Origin: Prolixibacteraceae bacterium
GTDB lineage: Bacteria > Bacteroidota > Bacteroidia > Bacteroidales > Prolixibacteraceae
Assembly (NCBI GenBank): GCA_030602265.1
Contig: JAUWAB010000001.1
Location: 62,001-126,000, forward strand
Direction: 5' to 3'
Length of the DNA: 64,000 nucleotides
The notes beneath the pieces are model-generated. The model was not told the origin of the DNA and ran no database searches. It saw nothing but the letters and a program-made list of their open reading frames with translations. Position numbers and translations under genes: made by a program. Positions 1 through 9,388 of this stretch are shown in pieces. Position 1 is the stretch's first letter; each line of letters opens with the position of its first letter.

Positions 1-228
1 AGGTATATTGATTTCACGGGCTATCCGTTTTACCAGGTCAACAAAGGTTTTACGGCCCTCATGTGTAGCGGTAATATCCAGAAAAACCAATTCATCTGCG
101 CCCTGAGAGGCATAAAGAGCTCCCAGTTCAACAGGATCTCCCACATTCCGGATATTCACAAAATTTACCCCTTTAACGGTGTGGCCATCCCTGATATCCA
201 GGCAGGGAATAATTCTTTTTGCAAGCAT
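1..228 (-). CDS. hisF: Imidazole glycerol phosphate synthase subunit HisF (partial, N-terminal 76 residues)
   Basis: HisF is the cyclase subunit of imidazole glycerol phosphate synthase. It takes ammonia from the HisH glutaminase and PRFAR to form IGP and AICAR in histidine synthesis. The visible start [15 protein letters not shown] is the family hallmark, with catalytic Asp11 in CLDI and the phosphate-binding VKGVNFV strand after it. The gene is cut by the left edge of the window, so the second catalytic Asp and the C-terminal half are not seen. It follows hisA by 51 bases on the same strand, as in his operons, and here is the tail of the arginine/proline operon. Confidence 0.95.
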   Translation of the reverse strand, partial: MLAKRIIPCLDIRDGHTVKGVNFVNIRNVGDPVELGALYASQGADELVFLDITATHEGRKTFVDLVKRIAREINIP

Positions 229-279
229 ATTAATAATGGTATAAATCCCTTTTGCGGGATATAGCATGCAAATTAAACG

Positions 280-1008
280 CTATTGATTGTATTTTTCAAT
301 TTCCTGAAGACTAATTTTGCCTTCATAAATCGCTTTTCCGGTAATTACGCCTGGAACACCGGCGTCAGCCAGTTGATAAATGTCCTCCATGGATGCAATG
401 CCGCCGCTGGCAATAAGGTAAAGATCCGGAAATGTCTTCAGCACTTCATTATACAAACCAAACGAGGGTCCCTGCAACATCCCGTCCTTACTGATATCAG
501 TGGAAATTACTTTACGGATACCCTCTTTCGTGTAGGATTCAATAAATGGAATAAGCTCAATGGATGATTCCTCCTGCCAGCCTGCAATGGAAATTTTACC
601 ATCCCTGACATCAGCCCCTAAAATAATTTTCTCCGGGCCATAGGATTCTATCCAGGAAAGAAAGACTTCCCGGTCCCTTACGGCGATGCTGCCGCCCGTC
701 ACCATGGCCGCCCCGCTGTTGAAAGCGATCCTCAGGTCTTCATCACTTTTCAGTCCGCCGCCAAAATCAATTACCAATTGCGTCCTGGAAGCAATAGTCT
801 CCAGCACCTTATGGTTTATGATCCGTTTGGCACGAGCCCCGTCCAGGTCTACCAGGTGGAGCCTTCCCAGACCGGCATCTTCAAACATCCGGGCTACTTC
901 CAGCGGGTCTTCATTGTAAACGGTCTTCCGCTCGTAATCTCCCTGGCTGAGCCGCACGCATTTTCCACCAATAATGTCGATTGCCGGAATAATTTCAATC
1001 TTTGCCAT
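280..1008 (-). CDS. hisA: Phosphoribosylformimino-5-aminoimidazole carboxamide ribotide isomerase HisA
   Basis: HisA isomerises ProFAR to PRFAR, the substrate of HisF. It is a 242-residue TIM barrel, the normal length. The start motif [15 protein letters not shown] carries catalytic Asp11, the second catalytic Asp is probably Asp133 in GADVRDG, and phosphate-binding loops FGGGL and ASGGI are present. An in-frame start 15 codons upstream would lie inside the preceding gene. I chose the ATG at 1008 because a GGAGGG ribosome-binding site precedes it and because it forms a TAATG overlap with the argF' stop codon. That overlap implies translational coupling to argF'. Confidence 0.95.
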   Translation of the reverse strand: MAKIEIIPAIDIIGGKCVRLSQGDYERKTVYNEDPLEVARMFEDAGLGRLHLVDLDGARAKRIINHKVLETIASRTQLVIDFGGGLKSDEDLRIAFNSGAAMVTGGSIAVRDREVFLSWIESYGPEKIILGADVRDGKISIAGWQEESSIELIPFIESYTKEGIRKVISTDISKDGMLQGPSFGLYNEVLKTFPDLYLIASGGIASMEDIYQLADAGVPGVITGKAIYEGKISLQEIEKYNQ

Positions 1009-1955
1009 TATAAACCCTCCAGGATCATTTTGAGTACAGCCTGGGCGGACCATTCCCGGTTAGCGGCTTCGCGAATGACCACAGAGGCCGGACTGTCAAT
1101 CACCTCATCCGTAACGATCATGTTTCTTCTGACGGGCAGACAATGCATAAATTTTGCATTATCGGTAAGGTCCATCTTGGCCTGGTCGACGGTCCAGCTC
1201 CTGTCTTTGCTCAGAATCTGACCGTAATGGGTATAGGAAGCCCAGTTTTTGGCATAGATAAATTCGGCTCCTTCAAAAGCTTTTCGCTGATCGTATTCGA
1301 CCTGAAGTCCATCCATAAATTCCGGAGCAAGCTCATATCCTTCCGGATGGGTCACGACCAGATCATAGTCCGCCTTCCTCATCCATTCCACAAAGGAATT
1401 GGGGACTGCCTGCGGCAATGCCCTCGGATGCGGGGCCCAGGTTAGGACCACTTTGGGCCTCGGCCTGGACTTCAGCTCTTCGATGGTCATCAGGTCGGCA
1501 AAACTCTGGAGCGGGTGGCGTGTAGCCGCTTCCATACTCACTACCGGTACCCCGGAATACTGGATGAACTGGTTCAGGATCTTTTCCTGGTAGTCATCCT
1601 CCCTGCTCTCAAAACGGGCAAATGAGCGGACGCCTATAATATCGCAATACTCGCCGATCACCGGAATAGCCTCCCTGAGGTGTTCCGGCTTGTCACCGTC
1701 CATTACCACACCAAGTTCCGACTCCATCTTCCAACCATCCTCATTCACATTGAGCACCATCGTGTTCATCCCAAGGTTCATGGCTGCCTTCTGAGTACTC
1801 AGTCGGGTACGCAGGCTGGAATTGAAAAAGATCAGCACCATGGTTTTGTTTTTGCCCAGGTGGCTGTATGCAAAAGGATTGTTCCTGACATCAAAAGCCA
1901 CATCGAGGGCCTTCCGGAGATCGGGAATATCATTAACTGAAGTAAAATGTCTCAT
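1008..1955 (-). CDS. argF': N-succinylornithine (acylornithine) carbamoyltransferase ArgF'
   Basis: This carbamoyltransferase transfers a carbamoyl group to N-acylated ornithine, giving N-acylcitrulline. It belongs to the branch found in Bacteroides and Xanthomonas rather than to classic OTCase. Of 315 residues, SLRTR (47-51) binds carbamoyl phosphate, HPLQ lies at 147-150 and HCLP at 271-274. Residue 90 is Pro (DGDKPEH). In published work this position decides specificity: Glu92 in the Xanthomonas acetylornithine enzyme versus Pro90 in the B. fragilis succinylornithine enzyme. I therefore infer the succinyl substrate. It sits 102 bases after proA and its stop overlaps the hisA start. Confidence 0.93.
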   Translation of the reverse strand: MRHFTSVNDIPDLRKALDVAFDVRNNPFAYSHLGKNKTMVLIFFNSSLRTRLSTQKAAMNLGMNTMVLNVNEDGWKMESELGVVMDGDKPEHLREAIPVIGEYCDIIGVRSFARFESREDDYQEKILNQFIQYSGVPVVSMEAATRHPLQSFADLMTIEELKSRPRPKVVLTWAPHPRALPQAVPNSFVEWMRKADYDLVVTHPEGYELAPEFMDGLQVEYDQRKAFEGAEFIYAKNWASYTHYGQILSKDRSWTVDQAKMDLTDNAKFMHCLPVRRNMIVTDEVIDSPASVVIREAANREWSAQAVLKMILEGL

Positions 1956-2057
1956 TTTATTTTGTTTTTCTGTTTACTGAAATAAAGTTTTTTTTTCGCA
2001 AAGAAAGGATGACGCGAAGCTATCTTCAGACAATAAGACTACATTGCCGATACCAGA

Positions 2058-3314
2058 TCAGGCTTTCCTAACCTGTCCGGCTCCCTCCACGATCCACTTA
2101 TAGCTGGTCAGTTCTTCAAGAGCCATAGGCCCGCGGGCGTGCAGCTTCTGGGTACTTATGCCAATTTCTGCGCCCAGACCGAACTGTCCCCCGTCGGTAA
2201 ATGCGGTAGATGCATTGCTGTAAACAGCTGCCGCGTCAACCATTTTCCTGAATATTCCGATGGCCTCAGTATCTTCGGAAATGATCGCCTCACTATGTTT
2301 CGAACTGTATCTGGCAATCTGCCCGAGGGCCTCTTCCAGGGATCCCACAGTCTTAACTGACATTTTCAGCGAAAGGAATTCTGTACCAAAAGATTCTTCG
2401 GTGGCCGGGTGCAATAATTCTTCCGGATAACTCTTTTTCAAAACTTGATAGGAGGCTTCATCTGCATAAATTATTACTTCCTTGTGTAAAAGTTTTGAAG
2501 TGAGTTGCGGAAGTTCTTCCAGACGGCTTTTATGAACAATCAGACAGTCGAGGGCATTGCAGACCGATGGTCTGCGGGTTTTGGCATTGAATACAATTTC
2601 GGCGCCTTTAACAACATCACCAGCAGCATCAAAATAGGTATGGCAAATACCGGCGCCGGTTTCGATTACCGGGATGGATGCGTTTGATCTTACAAAATCG
2701 ATCAGTCCCTGGCTCCCTCTTGGTATAATCAGGTCGATATAGCCCCGGGCATTCAACATTTCCATAGTTTCCTCCCTTCCTGCAGGTAAAAGGGCGACCA
2801 TATCTTCTGGCACATCATATTTCCGAAGAACGCTTTTAATTATTCCTGTGATGGCGGTATTGGAACTGATGGCGTCAGATCCCCCCTTCAGCACGCAGGC
2901 ATTGCCCGATTTCAGACAGAGTGCAAAGACATCGAAGGTAACATTGGGCCGGGCTTCGTAGATCACCCCGATTACGCCGAAAGGTACCGTTATTTTGCTT
3001 ATTCTTAACCCGTTATCCATAACCTTTTCCATCAGGACCCTGCCGGTGGGATCCGGAAGCTCAGCCACATTGCGGATATCGGCGGCAATTCCGGCTATAC
3101 GCTCTTCGGTTAGCTTCAGCCGGTCGAATTTGGGATCAGATGGATCCATCCGCTCCAGGTCTTTCCTGTTCTCCAGAAGGATATAACCGGTTTCCCTCAC
3201 GGCTGTTTCAGCCAGTTCTGATAATACCCGGTTGATGGTCTGCCCGCTTACCAGGTTCATCAGACGTGAAGCTTTTAACGTATTTTCAAGTTGTTCCCTG
3301 ATTACCATAACCAT
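2058..3314 (-). CDS. proA: Gamma-glutamyl phosphate reductase ProA
   Basis: ProA reduces gamma-glutamyl phosphate with NADPH to glutamate-5-semialdehyde, the second step of proline synthesis. The protein has 418 residues, the family length, with an aldehyde-dehydrogenase-like fold. YEARPNVT (about 119-126) is a family motif and Cys252 in RPSVCNALD is the expected catalytic thiol. The ATG at 3314 overlaps the proB stop as TAATG. A second ATG two codons later (3308) sits better spaced from the upstream GGGAAG, so the start may be 3308. Its partner ProB is immediately upstream, and the two usually channel the labile intermediate. Confidence 0.95.
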   Translation of the reverse strand: MVMVIREQLENTLKASRLMNLVSGQTINRVLSELAETAVRETGYILLENRKDLERMDPSDPKFDRLKLTEERIAGIAADIRNVAELPDPTGRVLMEKVMDNGLRISKITVPFGVIGVIYEARPNVTFDVFALCLKSGNACVLKGGSDAISSNTAITGIIKSVLRKYDVPEDMVALLPAGREETMEMLNARGYIDLIIPRGSQGLIDFVRSNASIPVIETGAGICHTYFDAAGDVVKGAEIVFNAKTRRPSVCNALDCLIVHKSRLEELPQLTSKLLHKEVIIYADEASYQVLKKSYPEELLHPATEESFGTEFLSLKMSVKTVGSLEEALGQIARYSSKHSEAIISEDTEAIGIFRKMVDAAAVYSNASTAFTDGGQFGLGAEIGISTQKLHARGPMALEELTSYKWIVEGAGQVRKA

Positions 3315-4408
3315 TACTTCCCATTTTCAAGATACAAATAGTCATAATGAATGAGAGGTTTCTGCCGGTCGGCAAGTTTCTCCCGTTCCAGCTTGTCAGA
3401 TCCGAACTGTGCTTTTCCAATACCTATATAATGGTTATTCTCATCGGTTATCTTCAACAGATCCCCGGTTTTGAATTCTCCATACGTTTTCACCACACCT
3501 ACCGGAAGCAGGCTGACGGCCTTATCGGACTGTAAAGCCCTGGCAGCGCCTTCATTAACGACGAGAACGGCCTTGGCAAAACTGCCAGAGTAGGCAATCC
3601 AGTTCTTTACACCCGATACCGGACGTTGTTCGGGAACAAACAAGGTATGCGGAACAGTCTTTCCTCTATCCATTATATCCAGCAGGATATTTTCCCTGCC
3701 GCCATTGGCCACATGAACGGGTATACCGCTGCTGGCCACTTTGCGGGCAATCCTGAGTTTGGTCATCATGCCCCCACGGCCAAAACCCGACATTTGTCCG
3801 GAAACATGGATTTCCTCATCGTCCAGGTCACTCCGGATTTCCGTAACGATTGTAGACTCCGGGTCAGCCGGATCGCCCGTATAGACCCCATCCACATTGG
3901 AAAGGATGATAAGTGCCTCAGAGTTGGCCATGGTGGCCATAAGTCCCGAAAGCTCATCGTTATCTGTGAACATGAGTTCGGTTATCGAGATCGTATCATT
4001 CTCATTGACAATAGGAATCACGCGGTTCTCCAACAGTGTTCCTATACAGTTCTTCATATTCAGGTAATGCGCCCGGCTGGAAAAGTTCTCCTTTGTGGTA
4101 AGTACCTGGGCACAGATCATACTATGCTCCCTGAAAAAATCGGAATACCGGTTGATCAGCTTAACCTGTCCGAGTGCTGCCCATAGCTGCCTCGACGAAA
4201 CCGAATCATACTTTTTGGAGGGCATCAGTACAGACTTTCCGGATGCCACTGCCCCGGATGAAACCAGAATAATTTCCACACCCTCCCGGTGCAAAACAGC
4301 CAGCTGGTCGACCAGATGGGCGATCCGCGCCGTATTCAGCATACCATCGGGCTTTGTCAGCACGTTACTGCCCACCTTAACCGTTATCCTCCTGTATCTC
4401 AGATCCAT
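3314..4408 (-). CDS. proB: Glutamate 5-kinase ProB with PUA domain
   Basis: ProB phosphorylates glutamate at the gamma carboxyl, the first and usually proline-inhibited step of proline synthesis. The 364-residue protein has the amino-acid kinase domain, with KVGSNVLT near residue 12, the glutamate-binding VNENDT segment and FTDNDELS. It is followed by a C-terminal PUA domain from about residue 270, as in E. coli ProB. Start and stop both form TAATG overlaps, with proC upstream and proA downstream, so the three proline genes are translationally coupled. Confidence 0.95.
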   Translation of the reverse strand: MDLRYRRITVKVGSNVLTKPDGMLNTARIAHLVDQLAVLHREGVEIILVSSGAVASGKSVLMPSKKYDSVSSRQLWAALGQVKLINRYSDFFREHSMICAQVLTTKENFSSRAHYLNMKNCIGTLLENRVIPIVNENDTISITELMFTDNDELSGLMATMANSEALIILSNVDGVYTGDPADPESTIVTEIRSDLDDEEIHVSGQMSGFGRGGMMTKLRIARKVASSGIPVHVANGGRENILLDIMDRGKTVPHTLFVPEQRPVSGVKNWIAYSGSFAKAVLVVNEGAARALQSDKAVSLLPVGVVKTYGEFKTGDLLKITDENNHYIGIGKAQFGSDKLEREKLADRQKPLIHYDYLYLENGK

Positions 4409-5217
4409 TAACCCGGATTTTCCAGTTTCTCCACTTTCTTGTACGAGGCCAGCAGTCCCTGTATCAGGCTTGCGCTGAATCCCTTGTTTTCCATTTCATT
4501 GAGGCCCGTAATGGTGATTCCCCTTGGAGTGGTTACCTTATCGATCTCCTTTTCAGGATGGTTACCGGTCTCAAGCACCAGCTTGGCAGCACCCATAACC
4601 GTCTGGGCGGTTATAAACTGGGCCAGTTCTGCTCCAAAGCCAATCTCTACCCCACCTTGCATGGCTGCGCGGATATACCTTAATGCATAGGCTATACCAC
4701 AGGCTGCCAGAACGGTTGCGGCTGCCATCAGTTCATCAGGAATGATGGCCGTTTTCCCCATTTTGTTGAACAGATCGATAACCGTTTGTTTATGTTCCTC
4801 GCCGCTTCCGTTGGTAGAAATCAATGTCATTGACTCCCTGAGGGCAATGGCTGTATTGGGCATGGCCCTGAATAACGGCAGATTTTTCCCGGTGATTTCA
4901 CCCAACTCCCTGAGGTCGACACCGGCCACCAGGGAAATCAGTATCTTTTCCGGTGAAAGGACAACCGTCAGACTTTTCAGGATTTCCATTACCTGATAAG
5001 GCTTCACCGCAAGAATGACAATATCGGCCTCCCTGACAGCCTCCAGGTTATCAGAGCCGGTATTTACCCCCTGGCTTTTGAGCCGCGACAATAACTCCGT
5101 ACGTCTTCTGGTTACATAGAGGTTAGACGCCATTATCTCTCCCGACTGGAGGAGCCCCTCGGTTATGGCGGTCCCCAGGTTACCACCGCCAATGATGGCA
5201 ATTTTTTTATTCTGCAT
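4408..5217 (-). CDS. proC: Pyrroline-5-carboxylate reductase ProC
   Basis: ProC reduces P5C to proline. The 269-residue protein begins with the Rossmann motif IIGGGNLGTAI and has the NADP-side segment VTRRRTEL and the C-terminal dimer helices with TPRGITITGLNEM, the P5CR signature near the C-terminus. It lies 16 bases after argD and overlaps proB (TAATG), so arginine and proline genes are on one transcript. A second, more divergent P5C-reductase-like gene is at 50617-51396. Confidence 0.95.
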   Translation of the reverse strand: MQNKKIAIIGGGNLGTAITEGLLQSGEIMASNLYVTRRRTELLSRLKSQGVNTGSDNLEAVREADIVILAVKPYQVMEILKSLTVVLSPEKILISLVAGVDLRELGEITGKNLPLFRAMPNTAIALRESMTLISTNGSGEEHKQTVIDLFNKMGKTAIIPDELMAAATVLAACGIAYALRYIRAAMQGGVEIGFGAELAQFITAQTVMGAAKLVLETGNHPEKEIDKVTTPRGITITGLNEMENKGFSASLIQGLLASYKKVEKLENPG

Positions 5218-5233
5218 GATCAGCTATCTTCAT

Positions 5234-6361
5234 TTAATGAATCAGGACTTTTTTCAGGGAATCCATAAAATATACAGCCTCCTTTTCCGTCAGACAGAGT
5301 GGAGGAAGCAGTCTTAAAGTATGGGTACCGCTGAATCCCGTAAAAATATGAAATTCATTTAATAAACGGGTCCTGATTTCTTTAACCGGATATGTGAATT
5401 CCACACCGATCATCAAACCGCGGCCCCTGACTTTTTTGTCACCCGGTAAATTTGCAAGTTCATTCATTAAATAACGGCCTATACTACCGGCATTACCGAT
5501 CAGATTTTCTGATTTCATAACATCGAGGACAGCAATGGAGGCCGCAACGGCAAGATGGTTACCACCGAATGTGGTTCCCAACATGCCATGCCAGGGCTTG
5601 ATGTCCGGGTGGATCAGAACACCACCAACAGGAAAACCGTTGCCCATGCCTTTGGCCACCGTTATGATATCCGGTTTAATATCGTCGTGCTGGTGTGAAA
5701 AGAACTTTCCAGAACGGCCATAACCGCTCTGTATCTCATCCAGGATCAGCAGGGCATTATACTTCAGGCACAAAAACCCGAGTGTTTTAAGAAATTGCTG
5801 ATCAGGTATATGAATACCCCCTACCCCTTGAATACCCTCGACAAGGATGCCGGCAATTTCACCCCCGGAGAGGGCATTTTCCACGGCCACCAGGTCATTC
5901 AGCGGAAGAATGACCGCATTGTCGGTTTCATTTACCGGGGCTACAATTTTCGGATTATCGGTCAGAGCCACCGCAGCCGATGTCCGGCCGTGAAATCCCT
6001 TTCTGAAGCTGATAAATTTCTTTCTGCCGGTGATAAAGGATGCCAGCTTGATCGCATTCTCATTGGCTTCGGCTCCCGAGTTGCACAAAAAAAGCTGATA
6101 ATCCGGGTATCCTGACAGATCGCCCAGCTTTTCGGCCAGTTCAACCTGAAGCGGATTCTGTACCGAATTGCTGTAAAATCCGATTTTACCTAATTGTTCA
6201 GTAATTTTTTGCACATAATGCGGATGGGTATGGCCGATGGAAATCACGGCATGACCACCATACAAGTCGAGATAGCTGGTCCCTTTGTCGTCCCAGACCG
6301 TGCAGCCCAATGCTTTAACAGGCGTAACGGGGAGCAGCGGATATACATCAAAAAGATTCAT
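5234..6361 (-). CDS. argD: Acylornithine (acetyl/succinylornithine) aminotransferase ArgD
   Basis: ArgD is a PLP-dependent class III aminotransferase converting N-acylglutamate semialdehyde to N-acylornithine. It has 375 residues, the normal length. The PLP-binding Lys is K237 in ITVAKGMGNGFPVGG, Asp208 in LILDEIQSGYGR contacts the pyridine nitrogen, and NSGAEANENAIK (94-105) binds phosphate. It is 13 bases after argC and 16 bases before proC. Because the downstream transcarbamylase looks succinylornithine-specific, the in vivo substrate is probably the N-succinyl form; that is inference. Confidence 0.94.
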   Translation of the reverse strand: MNLFDVYPLLPVTPVKALGCTVWDDKGTSYLDLYGGHAVISIGHTHPHYVQKITEQLGKIGFYSNSVQNPLQVELAEKLGDLSGYPDYQLFLCNSGAEANENAIKLASFITGRKKFISFRKGFHGRTSAAVALTDNPKIVAPVNETDNAVILPLNDLVAVENALSGGEIAGILVEGIQGVGGIHIPDQQFLKTLGFLCLKYNALLILDEIQSGYGRSGKFFSHQHDDIKPDIITVAKGMGNGFPVGGVLIHPDIKPWHGMLGTTFGGNHLAVAASIAVLDVMKSENLIGNAGSIGRYLMNELANLPGDKKVRGRGLMIGVEFTYPVKEIRTRLLNEFHIFTGFSGTHTLRLLPPLCLTEKEAVYFMDSLKKVLIH

Positions 6362-6374
6362 AGTTCATTTTTTA

Positions 6375-7343
6375 TTAGAAAGCCATGGCTTTCAGTTTCA
6401 GTCCGGTACTTTCATCCAGGCCGAACATCAGGTTCATATTCTGGACAGCCTGACCGGAGGCACCTTTCAACAGATTATCGGTACAGCTGATAACAACCAG
6501 CTTATTGCCGTGTTTTTCAAGATAGAGAACTGCTTTATTGGTATTCACCACCTGTTTCAGGGACGGATTAACCGTTGACAAGGAAACGAATGGGTGTCCT
6601 GTGTAATATTCATCATAGAGATCACTGGCATCTTCCAGGGTTCCTGAATAATCGGTGTAGGCAGTAACAAAGATTCCGCGGGTATGATTTCCACGGATGG
6701 GAACAAAGTTGAATCCGGTGTTAAAACCCGGTTGCAATTGTTTCAGACTTTGCAGGATTTCCCCTTCATGCTGATGTTCAAAGATCTTATAGGCACTCAG
6801 GTTATTGCTTCTCCAGCTGAAATGGGTGGTTTCGGTAGCCTGCTGTCCGGCCCCGGTCGACCCGGTGATGGCGTTAACATGGACCTCCGAAAGAAGCAAC
6901 CCGGCGGCGGCCAGCGGCAGCAACGCCAGCTGTATGCCGGTAGCGAAACAACCCGGGTTGGCCACAAAACGGGCGGTACGGATCTGCTCACGGTTCAGTT
7001 CGGGCAAGCCATAAATAAACGGATGCGCAGGATCGCTCTTCCGGAAGTCGGTACTGAGGTCGATTACTTTGGTATTGGCGGAAATCGGATGGCTGGCTAA
7101 CCAGGCTTTTGATTTTCCATGCCCCTGGCAAAGAAACAACACTTCAACCTGGTCAGGCCAGGCTTGAGCGGTAAACCGCATTTCGGTTTCACCCAGTAAA
7201 TCCTGATGAACGTCGGATACCAGATTTCCGGCGTTACTGGAGCTTTGTACAAAAACCAATTCTGCCTCCGGATGATGGATCAGTATCCGGATCAGTTCGC
7301 CGGCCGTATATCCGGCGGCGCCTATTATGCCAACTTTTATCAT
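6375..7343 (-). CDS. argC: N-acyl-gamma-glutamyl-phosphate reductase ArgC
   Basis: ArgC reduces N-acylglutamyl phosphate to the semialdehyde with NADPH. The 322-residue protein opens with the Rossmann motif VGIIGAAGYTAGEL. Cys132 in ANPGCFATG is the catalytic thiol, and PIRGNHTRGIF carries the expected active-site His. It lies between argG (89-base gap) and argD (13-base gap). The 7344-7432 gap has a possible -7 box (minus-strand TAATTTTG, 7414-7421) without a convincing -33 element, so an internal promoter is only a possibility. Confidence 0.95.
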   Translation of the reverse strand: MIKVGIIGAAGYTAGELIRILIHHPEAELVFVQSSSNAGNLVSDVHQDLLGETEMRFTAQAWPDQVEVLFLCQGHGKSKAWLASHPISANTKVIDLSTDFRKSDPAHPFIYGLPELNREQIRTARFVANPGCFATGIQLALLPLAAAGLLLSEVHVNAITGSTGAGQQATETTHFSWRSNNLSAYKIFEHQHEGEILQSLKQLQPGFNTGFNFVPIRGNHTRGIFVTAYTDYSGTLEDASDLYDEYYTGHPFVSLSTVNPSLKQVVNTNKAVLYLEKHGNKLVVISCTDNLLKGASGQAVQNMNLMFGLDESTGLKLKAMAF

Positions 7344-7432
7344 GTCAATGGTATCAAATGAAAATAGTAATCTGATTGTCAGGGCAACCAGCAGGCAGTG
7401 AAATACAGCCGTACAAAATTATCGCTTAAATG

Positions 7433-8632
7433 TCAGTCCCGGGCATCCGGATTTACGGTATGATATATCTTCAGGGCATTGCCCAGGATAGCGGTAAAGC
7501 CTTTCACATCCTCACCTGTCCAGGCTTTGCTTTCCTCACCATATTTTCCGAACACCGAACTCATCAGGTCATTGGGAGAATCCACGCCCATCAGTTCAAA
7601 CCGGTAAGGTTTGAGTGCCACGAAAACCTTACCGTTCACGGTTGTCTGGGTACTTTCGAGGAAAGTCTCCATGTTGCGCATCACCGGATCGAGGTAGAGT
7701 GCTTCATGAAGGAACATGCCGTACCAGTTGGCAATCTGATCCTTCCAGTATAGCTGCCATTTGCTGAGGGTATGTTTTTCAAGCAGATGGTGGGCCTTGA
7801 TGATCATCAGCGGGGCGGCGGCTTCAAAACCAACCCTTCCCTTTATTCCTATAATAGTATCACCAACGTGGATGTCCCTGCCAATGGCGAATGGCAAAGC
7901 AATCGCTTCCAGGGCCTGGATGGCCGCCGGACCGCTTTCATAACGTTTTCCGTCGATGGCTTTCAGTTCGCCTTTCTCAAACAGCAGCTCAACCTCTCTG
8001 GAATCTTCCGCAGAAAGCTGTGTTGGATAGGCACTCTCCGGAAGAGGCTTATCTGAGGTAAGGGTCTCCTTACCCCCGATGCTGGTACCCCAAAGGCCCT
8101 GGTTAATACTGTACTGCATCTTGATAAAATCATCTTCCACGCCGTGCTTCCTAAGATAGTCAATCTCCTGCTCCCGGCTGAGGGCCAGGTCACGAATCGG
8201 GGTAATAATCTGGATTCCGGGCGACAAAACCTGGAAAGTCAGGTCAAAGCGGACCTGGTCATTTCCTGCACCGGTACTGCCGTGGGCGACATAGCGGGCC
8301 CCGATTTTTCTGGCATATTCAATGGTAGCAATAGCCTGGAATACCCTTTCCGAACTTACAGAAATCGGATAGGTATTGTTCCGCAGCACATTACCATACA
8401 CCATGTAGCGGATACATTTATTGTAATACTCTTCGGTAATATCAACCGAAACATGCTCTTTTGCCCCAAGACGGTAGGCTTTCTCCTCGATTCTTGCCAG
8501 GTCGGCGTCGGTAAAGCCACCGGTATTGGCGATTGCAGTATAAACGTCAAAACCTTTTTCTTCTGTCAGATACTTCACACAAAAGGAGGTATCCAAACCG
8601 CCACTGAAGGCCAAAACCAATTTTTCTCTCAT
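7433..8632 (-). CDS. argG: Argininosuccinate synthase ArgG
   Basis: ArgG joins citrulline and aspartate using ATP to give argininosuccinate. The 399-residue protein begins with the PP-loop LAFSGGLDTSFCVKYL (about residues 7-22) and contains HGSTGAGNDQVRFD, the conserved citrulline/aspartate segment. It directly follows the GNAT gene (6 bases). argH, which would complete arginine, is not in this window, nor are argB or the deacylase that should release citrulline from its N-acyl form. Confidence 0.96.
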   Translation of the reverse strand: MREKLVLAFSGGLDTSFCVKYLTEEKGFDVYTAIANTGGFTDADLARIEEKAYRLGAKEHVSVDITEEYYNKCIRYMVYGNVLRNNTYPISVSSERVFQAIATIEYARKIGARYVAHGSTGAGNDQVRFDLTFQVLSPGIQIITPIRDLALSREQEIDYLRKHGVEDDFIKMQYSINQGLWGTSIGGKETLTSDKPLPESAYPTQLSAEDSREVELLFEKGELKAIDGKRYESGPAAIQALEAIALPFAIGRDIHVGDTIIGIKGRVGFEAAAPLMIIKAHHLLEKHTLSKWQLYWKDQIANWYGMFLHEALYLDPVMRNMETFLESTQTTVNGKVFVALKPYRFELMGVDSPNDLMSSVFGKYGEESKAWTGEDVKGFTAILGNALKIYHTVNPDARD

Positions 8633-8638
8633 ATCTTT

Positions 8639-9346
8639 TTATTTATTCATTGATGTCTGTTCAACAGTCTTATCAGTCTGGCCGGAAGCCTTCTTTTCCC
8701 TGAACTTACGGAGCAAATTCAGTGCATACTTCGGACTCAGCTTTCGCATATAATCCAGCAAAGACCTTTTTTTAATTTCACTTCCGTTCCCGTTCTTTTC
8801 CGTTTCCCACGCAGGATCATAGAGCATCCCTGTACACAGGCACTTGGTCCGGTTGGTCCGCTGAAGGATATCATAATTCACACATCCCTGGCATCCCTTC
8901 CAGAAGGATTCGTCATCGGTCAGTTCAGAATAGGTAACCGGCCGGTAACCCAGCTGATGATTAATCTTCATCACGGCCAGGCCGGTAGTCAGACCAAAGA
9001 TTTTTGCCTCAGGAAACTTTGTCCGGCTAAGCTCAAAAGCTTTCATTTTTATGGCTTTGGCCAGTCCAATCCCACGGTAATCAGGATTTACGATAAGACC
9101 GGAATTGGCCACATATTTGGAGGTTCCCCAGGTTTCAATATAACAGAACCCTGCGAACTCTTCCCCGTCGAGGGCAATGATCGCCTTGCCCTCTTCCATC
9201 TTGGTCGCCAGATATTCATAAGTACGCCGGGCAATACCTGTCCCGCGCTGTTTGGATGCCACATCAATGTGGTCATTGATGGTATCTACATATTTAAGGT
9301 GCTGTGCACCTGCAACTTCTATCCGTATATTTTTAAGTTCTCTCAT
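8639..9346 (-). CDS. GNAT acyltransferase of the arginine operon with a four-cysteine tail; candidate N-acylglutamate synthase
   Basis: The 235-residue protein has a GNAT fold: the acyl-CoA pyrophosphate loop NPDYRGIGLAKAIK spans about 87-100 and the GLTTGLAVMKINHQLGY strand follows. After the GNAT core is an unusual cysteine set, C152-x2-C155-x13-C169-x-C171, which looks like a metal site, then a basic, low-complexity C-terminus. It sits between argR and argG in an operon lacking argA and argJ, so it is a natural candidate for the first step, acylating glutamate with acetyl-CoA or succinyl-CoA. That role is inferred from position; the fold is seen directly. Confidence 0.8.
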   Translation of the reverse strand: MRELKNIRIEVAGAQHLKYVDTINDHIDVASKQRGTGIARRTYEYLATKMEEGKAIIALDGEEFAGFCYIETWGTSKYVANSGLIVNPDYRGIGLAKAIKMKAFELSRTKFPEAKIFGLTTGLAVMKINHQLGYRPVTYSELTDDESFWKGCQGCVNYDILQRTNRTKCLCTGMLYDPAWETEKNGNGSEIKKRSLLDYMRKLSPKYALNLLRKFREKKASGQTDKTVEQTSMNK

Positions 9347-9388
9347 CGCCCGTTGACATCAATTTCTTTACTTTAATAATATATGTTT

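Noticed and set aside
1956-2057. Terminator or promoter between proA and argF'
   Set aside because: Only a weak hairpin with a poly-A run and no TAnnTTTG match; read-through to argF' is expected from gene order.
7414-7421. Internal promoter between argG and argC (minus-strand TAATTTTG)
   Set aside because: No matching -33 element; a -7 word alone occurs by chance in AT-rich gaps.
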